The notes beneath the pieces are model-generated. The model saw only the letters and a program-made list of their open reading frames with translations, searched no databases and was not told the origin of the DNA. Shown in pieces: positions 56,255 through 64,000 of a DNA stretch of 64,000 nt. The position numbers were made by a program, and so were the translations under genes. How positions within the stretch are numbered: the stretch's first letter is position 1; every line of letters starts with the position of its first letter. This stretch comes from Vogesella indigofera (GTDB taxonomy: Bacteria; Pseudomonadota; Gammaproteobacteria; Burkholderiales; Chromobacteriaceae): assembly GCF_003633895.1 (NCBI RefSeq), contig NZ_RBID01000011.1, positions 496,001 through 560,000 on the forward strand. The letters are read 5' to 3'.

Positions 56255-57142
56255 ATGAATGCCTACCCTCCCCTTAACGGATTGCGTATTTTCGAGACGG
56301 CAGCAAGGCTGGAAAGCTTTTCTGCCGCGGCCAACGAGCTGCATGTTACCCATGGTGCTGTGAGCAAGCAGATCAAGCAGCTGGAGGACTGGCTGGGGGT
56401 GCAGCTGTTCGAGCGCACCGGCGGTCGCGTCAAGCTGACCGACACTGGCTGGCGCTACCTGGTGCAGGTGCAGGATGGCCTGGACCTGATCGCCAACGCC
56501 ACCTCGCAGCTGCTGCAGCCGGATCGCCAGCGCCGACTGTCGATCAACTCGACGCCGACCTTCGCCATGTACTGGCTGCTGCCGCGACTGGCCGATTTTC
56601 GTGCCCGCCATCCGGACATCGACCTGCACATCGTCACCTCCGATCGCGACATCAGTCGGCTGGACACGCCGTTCGACATCGCCATCCGCCGCGGCCCCGG
56701 CGACTGGCCCGGCCATCTCGCCAAGCCGTTCCTGGAGGAATGGGAACTGCCGCTGTGCCATCCCGCATTGCTGGAAAAGATACCGCTCACCAGTCCGGCC
56801 GACCTCGCGCAGCACACCTTGCTGTACGCCGATACGCGGCCAACGGCGTGGCAGCGCTGGCTGACCCTGGCGGCGGTGCCGGAGCTGAAGCCGGCCAGCC
56901 GGCTGCATTTCGACCGCTTTTCGCTGGCGCTGCAGGCGGCGCTGGACGGGCTGGGCGTGGTACTGGGGCCGCTGCCGATGGCGCAGCGCGAGATCGATGC
57001 CGGGAGGCTGGTGGCGCCGCTGTCGCTGCCGATTGTGCCGGTGCGGGATTACTGCTGGATTGCACCGCGCGCCGCGATCGACGATACCGCCATCAATGCC
57101 TTCTGCCAGTGGCTGGAGCAGCAGGCTGTCATGCATCAATAA
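56255..57142 (+). CDS. LysR-family regulator (GcvA-like)
   Basis: 295 residues from ATG 56255. HTH: PPLNGLRIFETAARLESFSA, AANELHVTHGAVSKQIKQLE, DWLGVQLFERTGGRVKLTD. Effector domain follows (LSINSTPTFAMYWLLPRLAD, RRGPGDWPGHLAKPFLEEWE). Divergent from acnB across 184 bp, so it may control acnB or itself; no operator was identified. Target is unproven. Confidence 0.9.
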   Translation: MNAYPPLNGLRIFETAARLESFSAAANELHVTHGAVSKQIKQLEDWLGVQLFERTGGRVKLTDTGWRYLVQVQDGLDLIANATSQLLQPDRQRRLSINSTPTFAMYWLLPRLADFRARHPDIDLHIVTSDRDISRLDTPFDIAIRRGPGDWPGHLAKPFLEEWELPLCHPALLEKIPLTSPADLAQHTLLYADTRPTAWQRWLTLAAVPELKPASRLHFDRFSLALQAALDGLGVVLGPLPMAQREIDAGRLVAPLSLPIVPVRDYCWIAPRAAIDDTAINAFCQWLEQQAVMHQ

Positions 57143-57210
57143 TGTGCGGATTACCAATTGACAGCCACCGGCGGCGGTCGTCTATGCTGGGGCACACTGT
57201 GTAACGGGTA

Positions 57211-58017
57211 ATGACTATGCTTTTCGACATGTGTCACCTGACGGTCTGTCTGGTGGAGCCTTCGCGGGCACAAGGACAGATCATCCAGCATCATCTGCAG
57301 GAACTGGGCATCGAGCGGGTCGATCGCGTCGAGAGCGGCGCCGAGGCGCTGGCGCGCATCCATCTGCCGCCGTTGCCGGACATCGTGATCAGCGCGATGT
57401 ACTTGCCGGACATGACCGGCGCCGAGCTGGTGATGGCGATGCGCGGCGATGAGCGGGTGCGCGAGATGCCGTTCGTGCTGGTTTCCAGCGAAACGCGACC
57501 GCAGCAGCTGGATGCGATCCGCCAGGCCGGCGCGATGGCGATTCTGCCCAAGCCGTTTACCCCGGCGCAGCTGGACAAGGCGATCAGCAGTTCGCTCGAT
57601 TACCTCAATGTCGAAGACACCCGCAGCGAGCTGGAATCGCTGGATCTGTACGCGAAGAAGATCCTGCTGGTCGACGACAGCACCGTGTCGCGCAGCTTCA
57701 TGCGCAGCGTGCTGGAACGCTTCGGTTTTTGCGAGATCACCGAGGCCGACAACGGCCGCAGCGCGGTCGGGCTACTGGCGGCCGGCAATTATTTCGACCT
57801 GATCATCACCGACTACAACATGCCGGAGATGGATGGTCGCGAGCTGATCGAGCATATCCGCACCAGCAGCCAGCTGGTTTCGGTGCCCATCCTGATGGTG
57901 TCCGGCGAGCAGGACGAGCAAAGGTTGGCCGCAGTCGAAGAAGCCGGCGTGTCTGCCATCTGCGACAAGCCGTTCGACATCGGCACCCTGAAAAGCCTGA
58001 TCAGCCAGTTCCTGTAG
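57211..58017 (+). CDS. double-receiver protein, first receiver lacks phospho-acceptor
   Basis: 268 residues. Receiver 1, about 9-130; receiver 2, about 150-268. The second is complete: VDDS with Asp155/156, acceptor Asp201 in IITDYNMPEMDG, Lys in CDKPF. In the first the acidic pair reads EP and the acceptor position is Ala62 (VISAMYLPDMTG), so it cannot be phosphorylated there, though its Lys (PKPF) stays. No output domain. Role perhaps in chemotaxis-like signalling; no kinase nearby. Confidence 0.9.
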   Translation: MTMLFDMCHLTVCLVEPSRAQGQIIQHHLQELGIERVDRVESGAEALARIHLPPLPDIVISAMYLPDMTGAELVMAMRGDERVREMPFVLVSSETRPQQLDAIRQAGAMAILPKPFTPAQLDKAISSSLDYLNVEDTRSELESLDLYAKKILLVDDSTVSRSFMRSVLERFGFCEITEADNGRSAVGLLAAGNYFDLIITDYNMPEMDGRELIEHIRTSSQLVSVPILMVSGEQDEQRLAAVEEAGVSAICDKPFDIGTLKSLISQFL

Positions 58018-58068
58018 CGCTGATGGCCGCACCCCGCGCCGCCGGCATGTCGGCGGCGGGTGCCGGGT

Positions 58069-58827
58069 TCAGCGTGGCGGCACCCACACCAGGCGTTCTG
58101 CAGCGCCGCTCGCCTGCCGCCGCCAGTACCCTTCCTTGCCGTACGGGTCGGACTGCACCAGTTCTCCCTCCCACAACAGCCGGCGCACCGGCAGCTCGCC
58201 GCGGCGCAAGGCCTCGGCCTGCTCTGCCGGACTGCTGGCGGCAGCCAGCTGGCAGCGCGGCTGCGTCAGTAGTGCCAGGTGGTTGAACAGGCTCAGTAGT
58301 GCCGCGCGCCATGGTTGCACCGCCGGGATGTCCGGCAACTGCAGGCTGTCACCGCCACGCAAGGTCAGCGCCAGCACCTCGGCGTTTTGCTGCCACCAAG
58401 CGCTGTTTCCCTGCGCAAAGCCGGCGGCCAGCATCAGCACCTGCCAGGTGCCCTCCTCGTCACTGTGCACGTAGGCGCCGCAGTCATCGGGCAACGCGAT
58501 GAAGCACGCCGCCAGCGGTAGGGTTGGCGCCGCCGGCAGTGCCTTGGGCGGATGTGTCGCCGCCAGCGCGGCGCCCAGTGCCGCATCGCACAGCAGCAAC
58601 TGGCGGCCGTGACGCACGAAGTGGCCATACGCCTGAGCCAGCAACCCCTCGGCCTCCTGCCGTGTCGCATCCAGCCCTACGCCGCCGGGGGCCGCCTGCA
58701 AGGTGCGACGCAGCAAGGCGTCGCAGTCGGCGACAGCGCTCTTGCCGCCATGTTCAAACAGGTGCGCCACCCGCTTGGCCCATGGCCGGCTGGCAGCATA
58801 ACGAACAGGATGAAACGGAACAGTCAC
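58069..58827 (-). CDS. hypothetical protein
   Basis: 252 residues from GTG 58827 (GGAG about 8 bases upstream); the ATG at 58887 lies further upstream without ribosome site. No known domain. VRYAASRPWAKRVAHLFEHG at the start, then QLLLCDAALGAALAATHPPK, LPLAACFIALPDDCGAYVHS. Mostly helical with one beta section. Convergent with the receiver gene. Function not recognised. Confidence 0.68.
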   Translation of the reverse strand: MTVPFHPVRYAASRPWAKRVAHLFEHGGKSAVADCDALLRRTLQAAPGGVGLDATRQEAEGLLAQAYGHFVRHGRQLLLCDAALGAALAATHPPKALPAAPTLPLAACFIALPDDCGAYVHSDEEGTWQVLMLAAGFAQGNSAWWQQNAEVLALTLRGGDSLQLPDIPAVQPWRAALLSLFNHLALLTQPRCQLAAASSPAEQAEALRRGELPVRRLLWEGELVQSDPYGKEGYWRRQASGAAERLVWVPPR

Positions 58828-59011
58828 GGGGTGGCTCCGGAAAAAAGGCGCGATTGTAGCGGAAAGCCTGTCACTACGACGCCGCATTGTGATGTCATCT
58901 GAAAGCGGGTAAGCTCGTCGTTGCGCTGAAAGTTGCTTGCAATGCTAGGCGCGGACGCCTGCGCACTGGATTGTGCAAGCATCCTTCCCTTGTTTTACAA
59001 AGTGCTTTGTG

Positions 59012-59035
59012 GCCGGCCTCGTGCCGGCTTTTTTT
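59012..59035 (+). terminator. orphan terminator in front of the glxR-like gene
   Basis: GCCGGC, loop ctcgt, GCCGGC, TTTTTTT. No gene on the + strand ends here, so it may terminate a short leader RNA or small RNA from 58890-59010; a small CAAAG-tg-CTTTG hairpin precedes it. Confidence 0.7.
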
Positions 59036-59068
59036 CGCGTGGCGGATGCCGGATTCAGGGAGCAAGCG

Positions 59069-59950
59069 ATGACAACTCTGGGCTTTGTCGGACTGGGGCT
59101 GATGGGAGTGCCGATGTGCCGGCGCCTGCTGGCGGCCGGGCATTCGCTGACGGTATGGAACCGTTCCGCCGCCAAGGCCGACAGCCTGCGCGCCGCGGGT
59201 GCCGTGGTTGCGGCCAACCTTGGCGAGCTGGTGCGCGGCAGCGACATCATCATGCTCTGCCTGGCCAATGACGAGGCGGTACGGGCGGTATGGCAGGCGG
59301 AGGGCGGCATCCGTGCGCAGCTGCGCCCCGGCCAGCTGCTGGTCGACTTCTCCAGCACGTCGCCGGCGCTGACCCGGCAGCTGGCGCAGCAGGCGGCCGA
59401 GCACGGTGCCGCTTGGGTCGATGCGCCGGTGTCCGGCGGTGTGCGCGGCGCGGAAAACGGCACGCTGGTGATCATGGCCGGCGGCCTGGCGCCGGATGTC
59501 GCCCGCCTGCAGCCCTTTGCCGCCTGCCTGTCGCAGCGGCTGAGCCACATCGGCGGCCATGGTGCCGGACAGGTTGCCAAGGTCTGCAACCAGCTGATCG
59601 TGGCCAGCAATGCGATGCTGATCGCCGAAACGGTGCAACTGGCGGAGGCGGCCGGTATCGACGCCAGCCTGTTGCCGGCGGCGCTGGCCGGCGGCTTTGC
59701 CGATTCGCTGCCGTTCCAGATCCTGGCGCCACGCATGGCGCAACGCCAGTATCTGCCGCTGCAGTGGAAGGTGGCTACCCTGCTCAAGGACCTCGGTAAT
59801 GCGCGTCAGCTGGCGGCCGAGCACGATGCAACGCTGCCACTGGCCAGCCTCGCGGCCGACTTGATGGCCCGCCATGCCGCGGCCGGCTATGCCGAGCAGG
59901 ACCTGAGCACGGTGATAGCCTGCTATCTGCCCGATAGCGAGGTGCGCTGA
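59069..59950 (+). CDS. NAD(P)-dependent 2-hydroxy-3-oxopropionate/3-hydroxyisobutyrate dehydrogenase-like
   Basis: 293 residues from ATG 59069 (GGGAGC upstream). Rossmann start TTLGFVGLGLMGVPMCRRLL, NRSAAKADSL; catalytic region VDAPVSGGVRGAENGTL, GAGQVAKVCNQLIVASNAML with conserved Lys in QVAKVCNQ. Family members reduce tartronate semialdehyde or oxidise 3-hydroxyisobutyrate. The next gene, Hyi-like, favours tartronate semialdehyde reductase (GlxR), 1 bp away. Confidence 0.86.
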   Translation: MTTLGFVGLGLMGVPMCRRLLAAGHSLTVWNRSAAKADSLRAAGAVVAANLGELVRGSDIIMLCLANDEAVRAVWQAEGGIRAQLRPGQLLVDFSSTSPALTRQLAQQAAEHGAAWVDAPVSGGVRGAENGTLVIMAGGLAPDVARLQPFAACLSQRLSHIGGHGAGQVAKVCNQLIVASNAMLIAETVQLAEAAGIDASLLPAALAGGFADSLPFQILAPRMAQRQYLPLQWKVATLLKDLGNARQLAAEHDATLPLASLAADLMARHAAAGYAEQDLSTVIACYLPDSEVR

Positions 59951-59951
59951 G

Positions 59952-60728
59952 ATGCCGCGTTTTGCCGCCAATCTGTCGCTGCTGTTTACCGAGCTGCCGT
60001 TGCCGGCGCGTTTCGCCGCTGCCGCGGCCGCCGGTTTTGACGCGGTCGAGATCCAGTTTCCCTACGACTATCCGGCGCCGCTGTTGCGCGATGCCGCGGC
60101 GGCGGCCGCGGTCGACATCATCCTGATCAACCTGCCGGCCGGCGACCTGATGGCCGGCGGTTGCGGTCTGGCCAGTCACCCGGCGCGCACCGCGCAATTC
60201 ATGGCGGCGCTGGCCGAGGGCGAACACTACGCGCAGGTGCTGGGCGTGCAGATGGTCAATGTGCTGGCCGGCCGCTTCGACGCGCAGCAGGACGCGGCGC
60301 TGACGCGACAGACCCTTGCGGCCAACCTTGCTTTGGCTGGCGAGCGGCTGGCGGTGCATGGTATCCGCGTCACTTGCGAGGCGATCAACAATCTCGACAT
60401 GCCCGGTTTTCTGGTGAGTACGCCGGCTGAGTTGGCCGCAGTGCTGGCCGAGGCGGCGCACCCCAATGTCGGCATGCAGCTGGATCTCTACCATCTGGCG
60501 CGGATGCGGCTGGGCCTGGCCGATACCTTGGCGCAGTACCTGCCGCAGACCGGCCACATCCAGTTTGCCGACTGCCCCGGCCGCCACGAGCCCGGCACCG
60601 GCGAGCTGCCGCTGGCACAAATCTTTGCCTTGCTGGACCAGCTTGGCTATACCGGATGGTGCGCCGCCGAATACAAACCGGCCACCAGCACGGCGGATAG
60701 CCTGTCCTGGCTGGCTTCTTGGTACTGA
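59952..60728 (+). CDS. hyi: hydroxypyruvate isomerase-like protein
   Basis: 258 residues, TIM-barrel of the Hyi family: FAANLSLLFTELPLPARFAA, AAGFDAVEIQFPYDYPAPLL, VTCEAINNLDMPGFLVSTPA, GMQLDLYHLARMRLGLADTL, HIQFADCPGRHEPGTGELPL. Family metal ligands Glu and Asp are in VTCEAINN and MQLDLYH. Interconverts hydroxypyruvate and tartronate semialdehyde; with the preceding gene would form part of the glyoxylate to glycerate route. No gcl gene in the window. Confidence 0.87.
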   Translation: MPRFAANLSLLFTELPLPARFAAAAAAGFDAVEIQFPYDYPAPLLRDAAAAAAVDIILINLPAGDLMAGGCGLASHPARTAQFMAALAEGEHYAQVLGVQMVNVLAGRFDAQQDAALTRQTLAANLALAGERLAVHGIRVTCEAINNLDMPGFLVSTPAELAAVLAEAAHPNVGMQLDLYHLARMRLGLADTLAQYLPQTGHIQFADCPGRHEPGTGELPLAQIFALLDQLGYTGWCAAEYKPATSTADSLSWLASWY

Positions 60729-60797
60729 TTTTTTCGGTTGTTGCGGTGCAGCACAATTAAAAATCAGCTACTTGCCGCTGTTGTTCGCAGAAAACGC

Positions 60798-60826
60798 TTG
60801 CCAAGCGTAATTAATTTCCATAGAAT
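60798..60826 (+). promoter_or_regulatory. promoter of the RhlE-like helicase gene
   Basis: TTGCCA (60798-60803), 17-bp spacer, TAGAAT (60821-60826). Start near 60833 gives a 195-base 5' leader before ATG 61028. Confidence 0.75.
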
Positions 60827-61027
60827 GCGCCCTTTCCTGATTTGCTGAGCGGAAACACCCGCGCCGCCAGCTTCCACGATTTCATCGTATCTGACCGTTT
60901 TTGGCTTCGTTTCTCGCCTCGTCCTTTCCGTTCGGACTGCAGTTCGCCGCTTTGTCAGGTTGGTTCGATGACCTGTAACCCTTAGCGGGCTAACGCACCG
61001 GCCATAAGCCGGACTGAAAGGATCACC

Positions 61028-62353
61028 ATGCATTTCTCCGATCTCGGACTCCCAGAACCTATCGTTCAAGCACTGACCAAATCCGGCTACGAAAGCCCGA
61101 CCGACGTTCAGGCTGAAGCCATTCCTGCCGCCCTGCTGGGCAAGGACCTGCTGGTATCGGCACAGACCGGTAGCGGCAAGACCGCCGCCTTCCTGCTGCC
61201 AGCCCTGACCAAAATGGGCGAACGCTCCAAAGGTTCCGGCAATGGCCCGCGTGTTCTGGTACTGACCCCGACCCGCGAACTGGCCTCCCAGGTAGAAAAG
61301 AACGCCCAGGTTTACGGCGAACACCTGCGCTGGTTGCGTACCGTGACGCTGGTTGGTGGCGCTTCGTTCGGCTTCCAGACCCGCGCCCTGTCGCGTCCGG
61401 TCGACATCATCGTCGCCACTCCAGGTCGCCTGATGGATCACATGCGCTCCGGCCGTGTTGACTTCTCCCGCCTGGAAATGCTGATTCTGGACGAAGCCGA
61501 CCGCATGCTGGACATGGGCTTCATCGAAGACATCGAAACCATCGTTGCCGCCACCCCGGCCGATCGCCAGACCCTGCTGTTCTCCGCCACGCTGGACGGT
61601 ACCGTTGGCCGCATGGCCGAGAAGATGACCCGCTCGCCACAGCGTATCGAGATTGCCCGCAAAGAAGACGGCGGCAGCATCGAAGAACACCTGCTCTACG
61701 CCGACGACAATGCCCACAAGGCCCGTCTGCTGGACGCCATCCTGAAAGAATCCGATTTTGAACAGGCGGTCGTGTTCAGCGCCACCAAGATCGGTTCCGA
61801 AGAAATCGCCGACAAGCTGTCGGACATGGGCTACTCCGCTGCCTGCCTGCACGGCGACATGCCGCAGAACTGGCGTAACCGCACCCTGAACGACCTGCGT
61901 CGCGGCCGCATCAAGATCCTAGTTGCCACCGACGTGGCCGCTCGCGGTATCGATGTGCCGGCCATCGGCCTGGTGGTGAACTACGACCTGCCAAAACAGG
62001 CGGAAGACTACGTGCACCGTATCGGTCGTACCGGTCGTGCCGGCCGTAGCGGCGTGGCGATCACCATCGCCGAATCGCGCGAATTCCACCGCGTGCGCCG
62101 TATCGAGCAGTACATCAAGCGTTCGCTGACCGAAGCCGTGATCCCAGGCCTGGAGCCGACCCGTCGTCCGCCAAAAGGCCGTCCGGCCGGTGCCCGCAAC
62201 AACGGCCCGCGTCGTGGTAGCGGCGGTGGTTACGGTGATCGCAAGCCGGGTAGCGGTGGCGGTTACGCCGGTCGCAGCAGCAGCGGTCCACGCCGCAGCG
62301 GCAGTGGTGGCGGCAGCAGCTACAGCGGTAGCCGTGCCCCACGCGCTGAATAA
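61028..62353 (+). CDS. rhlE: DEAD-box RNA helicase, RhlE-like
   Basis: 441 residues. Q motif, Walker A AQTGSGKTAAF, PTRELA, LDEADRMLDMGF (DEAD), SAT at about 195, ARGIDVPAIGLVVNYD and HRIGRTGRAG. The last 70 residues are Gly/Arg/Ser-rich (RGSGGGYGDRKPGSGGGYAG), an RNA-binding tail. Unwinds RNA in ribosome assembly or decay. The long leader resembles that of cold-regulated helicase genes. Confidence 0.95.
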   Translation: MHFSDLGLPEPIVQALTKSGYESPTDVQAEAIPAALLGKDLLVSAQTGSGKTAAFLLPALTKMGERSKGSGNGPRVLVLTPTRELASQVEKNAQVYGEHLRWLRTVTLVGGASFGFQTRALSRPVDIIVATPGRLMDHMRSGRVDFSRLEMLILDEADRMLDMGFIEDIETIVAATPADRQTLLFSATLDGTVGRMAEKMTRSPQRIEIARKEDGGSIEEHLLYADDNAHKARLLDAILKESDFEQAVVFSATKIGSEEIADKLSDMGYSAACLHGDMPQNWRNRTLNDLRRGRIKILVATDVAARGIDVPAIGLVVNYDLPKQAEDYVHRIGRTGRAGRSGVAITIAESREFHRVRRIEQYIKRSLTEAVIPGLEPTRRPPKGRPAGARNNGPRRGSGGGYGDRKPGSGGGYAGRSSSGPRRSGSGGGSSYSGSRAPRAE

Positions 62354-62362
62354 GTCGACATG

Positions 62363-62395
62363 AAAAATCCCCGATGCCTGCATCGGGGATTTTTT
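62363..62395. terminator. strong bidirectional terminator after rhlE
   Basis: AAAAATCCCCGATGC, CT loop, GCATCGGGGATTTTT: 13 to 15-bp perfect stem, serving rhlE and the convergent GGDEF gene. Confidence 0.95.
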
Positions 62396-62399
62396 CGTT

Positions 62400-62412
62400 T
62401 GCGGCCAACCTT
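62400..62412 (+). repeat. intergenic copy of the 13-mer TGCGGCCAACCTT
   Basis: Directly after the rhlE terminator, in the form TTGCGGCCAACCTTGG as at 53362. Confidence 0.9.
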
Positions 62413-62438
62413 GGTCGCCCTGGACTGACGGTGTCGTC

Positions 62439-64000
62439 TCAGTGGTGCGCAGTGTGCGACTTGTCGGAGTACATCTTGCGGTCGGCGGCGCGCAGCAGCA
62501 GTTCCGGCTCGTCGCCATCCTCCGGATACATTGCCACGCCGATGCTGGCGGAGACGCGATACAGCGCGCCCTCATCGCGCACCGGCCGGTCGATGGCCAT
62601 CTCCACCTTGCGTGCCAGCGTCGCCAGGGTCAGCTCGTCGCTGACCTGCGGAATCAGCAGCACGAATTCGTCACCCCCGACCCGCGCCACGGTGTCGGAG
62701 CGGCGCAGCAGGGCCATCAGCCGGTCGGCCACGGTTTGCAACACCTTGTCGCCGGCGGCATGACCGTAGCGGTCATTGACCTGCTTGAAGCGATCCAGAT
62801 CGACGAACATCACCGCAAACTGCTGGTGCAGACGTTCCGCGCGGCGGATCTCCTGCCCCAGCCGGTCGAACAGCAGGGTGCGGTTGATGCAGCCGGTCAG
62901 CGCATCGTGCGAGGCCTGATACTGGATCAGCTGTTGCGATTCCTTGGCGTCGGTGACATCCATCAGCACGCCAAACAGTAGCGGCTCGCCCTCGCGCTCC
63001 ACCACTTGCGCGCGCAGCGCCAGCCAGCCGTAGCCGCTGTCGCCGTGGCGCAGGCGCACTTCTACGGCCAGTGGCGTGCGCTGTTGCAGGCTGTGCTGCA
63101 GCGCATCGCGCCAGCGCTGGCGATCCTGCACCAGCATCCGGCGCTCCACCTCCACCAGCGGCAACAGCGGGCGCGGCTCGACGGCCAGCAGGCGGCAGGC
63201 CTCTTGCGACAGCGACACCTGTCCGTCCTGCGGTGCATAACTCCAGTGCCCCAAACGGGCCACCTGCCCCGCCAGTCGCAGCCAGCCCAGCTGTTCCTCC
63301 ATCGCCTGCTGGGTCTGCATCGCCTCGTCGGCGGCCAGCTTGCGCTCCACCACGACCGCCGTCCAGCGCGCCAGGTGCTGCACAAACTCGGTGTCGGCAC
63401 TGGAAAACGGTGCGCGCGGTGCGCCGGCGCAGAACGCCAGCGTGCCAAAGATGCGGCCCTGCACCAGCAGCGGTATGCCGATGTAGGCGCGGAAGCGGAA
63501 TTCGCGGTAACAGGCGCTGTCGGCCAGTGCTGTTTCCAGCACGTCGGGCAGGCATAGCAGCTGGCCGTTCTGCAACGTGCGTTCGCAATAGGTCAGGTCC
63601 AGCGGCAGGGACTTGCCGCGACTCAGATCATTGCCGGCGTGGCAGGCAATGATTTCCAGTTGCGTGGCCTTGCGCTGGGCGACAAAGGCGATTTCCATGC
63701 CCAGCGCCGCCGCGCCGGCGGCCAGTGCGCTGTCCAGCCGGTGCAGGCGGTCTTTCTCGCTGGAGGCAGCCAGATCGGAGAGAATTTGCAGATAGTGTTC
63801 GCGCTGACGGCGCTTCTGCTCCTGCTCGTGCCAGTCCTGCAGTGGCACCAGCCGGTAGGCGGTCAGCGTGTTTGCCTGCGGGCCGGGCAGCAGGCCGAAC
63901 AGGCGCGAGTCCAACTGGCAGGGCAGCATGTCTGCCGGCAGTGGCGCGCCCTGCCACTCGCCGGCCCGGGCAAGCGGTAGCGCCATGCCGACGCTGGCCG
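62439..64000 (-). CDS. GAF-PAS-GGDEF diguanylate cyclase, 5' end outside window
   Basis: At least 519 residues; the frame stays open to the right edge, so an upstream sensor part (PAS) is probably missing. GAF about 75-230 (LRLAALGM..., YCERTLQNGQLLCLPDVLE, YIGIPLLVQGRIFGTLAF), PAS about 240-360, GGDEF about 365-515 with HDALTGCINRTLLFDRL, FVDLDRFKQVNDRYGH, and RVGGDEFVLLIP. The I-site RRSD lies five residues before GGDEF, so product inhibition is likely. Makes c-di-GMP. Convergent with rhlE. Confidence 0.93.
   Translation of the reverse strand, partial: ASVGMALPLARAGEWQGAPLPADMLPCQLDSRLFGLLPGPQANTLTAYRLVPLQDWHEQEQKRRQREHYLQILSDLAASSEKDRLHRLDSALAAGAAALGMEIAFVAQRKATQLEIIACHAGNDLSRGKSLPLDLTYCERTLQNGQLLCLPDVLETALADSACYREFRFRAYIGIPLLVQGRIFGTLAFCAGAPRAPFSSADTEFVQHLARWTAVVVERKLAADEAMQTQQAMEEQLGWLRLAGQVARLGHWSYAPQDGQVSLSQEACRLLAVEPRPLLPLVEVERRMLVQDRQRWRDALQHSLQQRTPLAVEVRLRHGDSGYGWLALRAQVVEREGEPLLFGVLMDVTDAKESQQLIQYQASHDALTGCINRTLLFDRLGQEIRRAERLHQQFAVMFVDLDRFKQVNDRYGHAAGDKVLQTVADRLMALLRRSDTVARVGGDEFVLLIPQVSDELTLATLARKVEMAIDRPVRDEGALYRVSASIGVAMYPEDGDEPELLLRAADRKMYSDKSHTAHH

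Noticed and set aside
1-64000. CRISPR arrays, retrons with reverse transcriptase, diversity-generating repeats, insertion sequences
   Set aside because: No regularly spaced repeats of suitable length, no reverse transcriptase or transposase reading frame seen.

Overview
The window is a piece of a GC-rich Gram-negative chromosome, most likely a betaproteobacterium of the Chromobacteriaceae/Neisseriales type. That placement is an inference from gene content and style: a betaproteobacterial tad locus, AcnB, an RhlE-type helicase and a coniferyl-aldehyde-dehydrogenase-like ALDH. No rRNA is present to settle it. Three blocks are visible.

(1) Positions 1-10.6 kb hold most of a tad/cpa (Flp pilus) locus, all on the + strand: the end of cpaB, then cpaC, a small lipoprotein, tadG, two TadE-like pseudopilins, cpaE, cpaF, tadB, tadC and a TPR lipoprotein of TadD type. 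A terminator closes the locus at 10606-10635. The flp pilin and cpaA genes are not in view.

(2) Positions 10644-46957 hold an apparently complete 36-kb prophage in the 3' end of a tRNA-Ser(UGA) gene. A 24-bp direct repeat marks attL and attR, and 11-bp tandem 'arm' repeats lie inside each end. The control logic is lambdoid. Integrase and excisionase sit at the left end, followed by a leftward early operon (RecT and YqaJ exonuclease plus small unknowns). An immunity region follows, with an S24 (CI/LexA-like) repressor, a divergent Cro-like gene and a CII-like gene. Two clusters of the same pseudo-palindromic operator lie about 2.7 kb apart, like lambda OL and OR. Between them are accessory genes: a membrane protein, a secreted Asn-rich protein and a HigBA-type toxin-antitoxin pair. 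A rightward early operon follows (C5 methyltransferase with four internal repeats, DUF1376 and helicase-loader-like proteins, RusA, a Q-like regulator). Next comes a pR'-tR'-like promoter/terminator segment, then late genes. The late genes are podovirus-like (P22-type portal, SU10-type capsid protein, adaptor and nozzle proteins, ejection proteins including a lytic transglycosylase, a tail fibre; no tape measure). The lysis cassette is holin, GH19 endolysin and nested Rz/Rz1. A DUF2829 (Tad2/anti-Thoeris-like) gene sits in the structural operon.

(3) Positions 47-64 kb are host chromosome again. They hold a three-gene alcohol/aldehyde oxidation operon (ALDH, Tat-signal subunit, GMC oxidoreductase) whose GMC gene carries an in-frame amber codon. 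Then come a CoxE-like VWA protein, a TPR protein, a solute-binding protein, acnB with a divergent LysR regulator, a double-receiver protein whose first receiver lacks its phospho-acceptor Asp, an unknown protein, a glxR/hyi-like pair, an RhlE-like helicase with a long leader, and the end of a GAF-PAS-GGDEF protein.

A 13-mer, TGCGGCCAACCTT, occurs at least seven times, mostly in this right flank and in both coding and intergenic DNA. It is the clearest unexplained signal of the chromosomal part.
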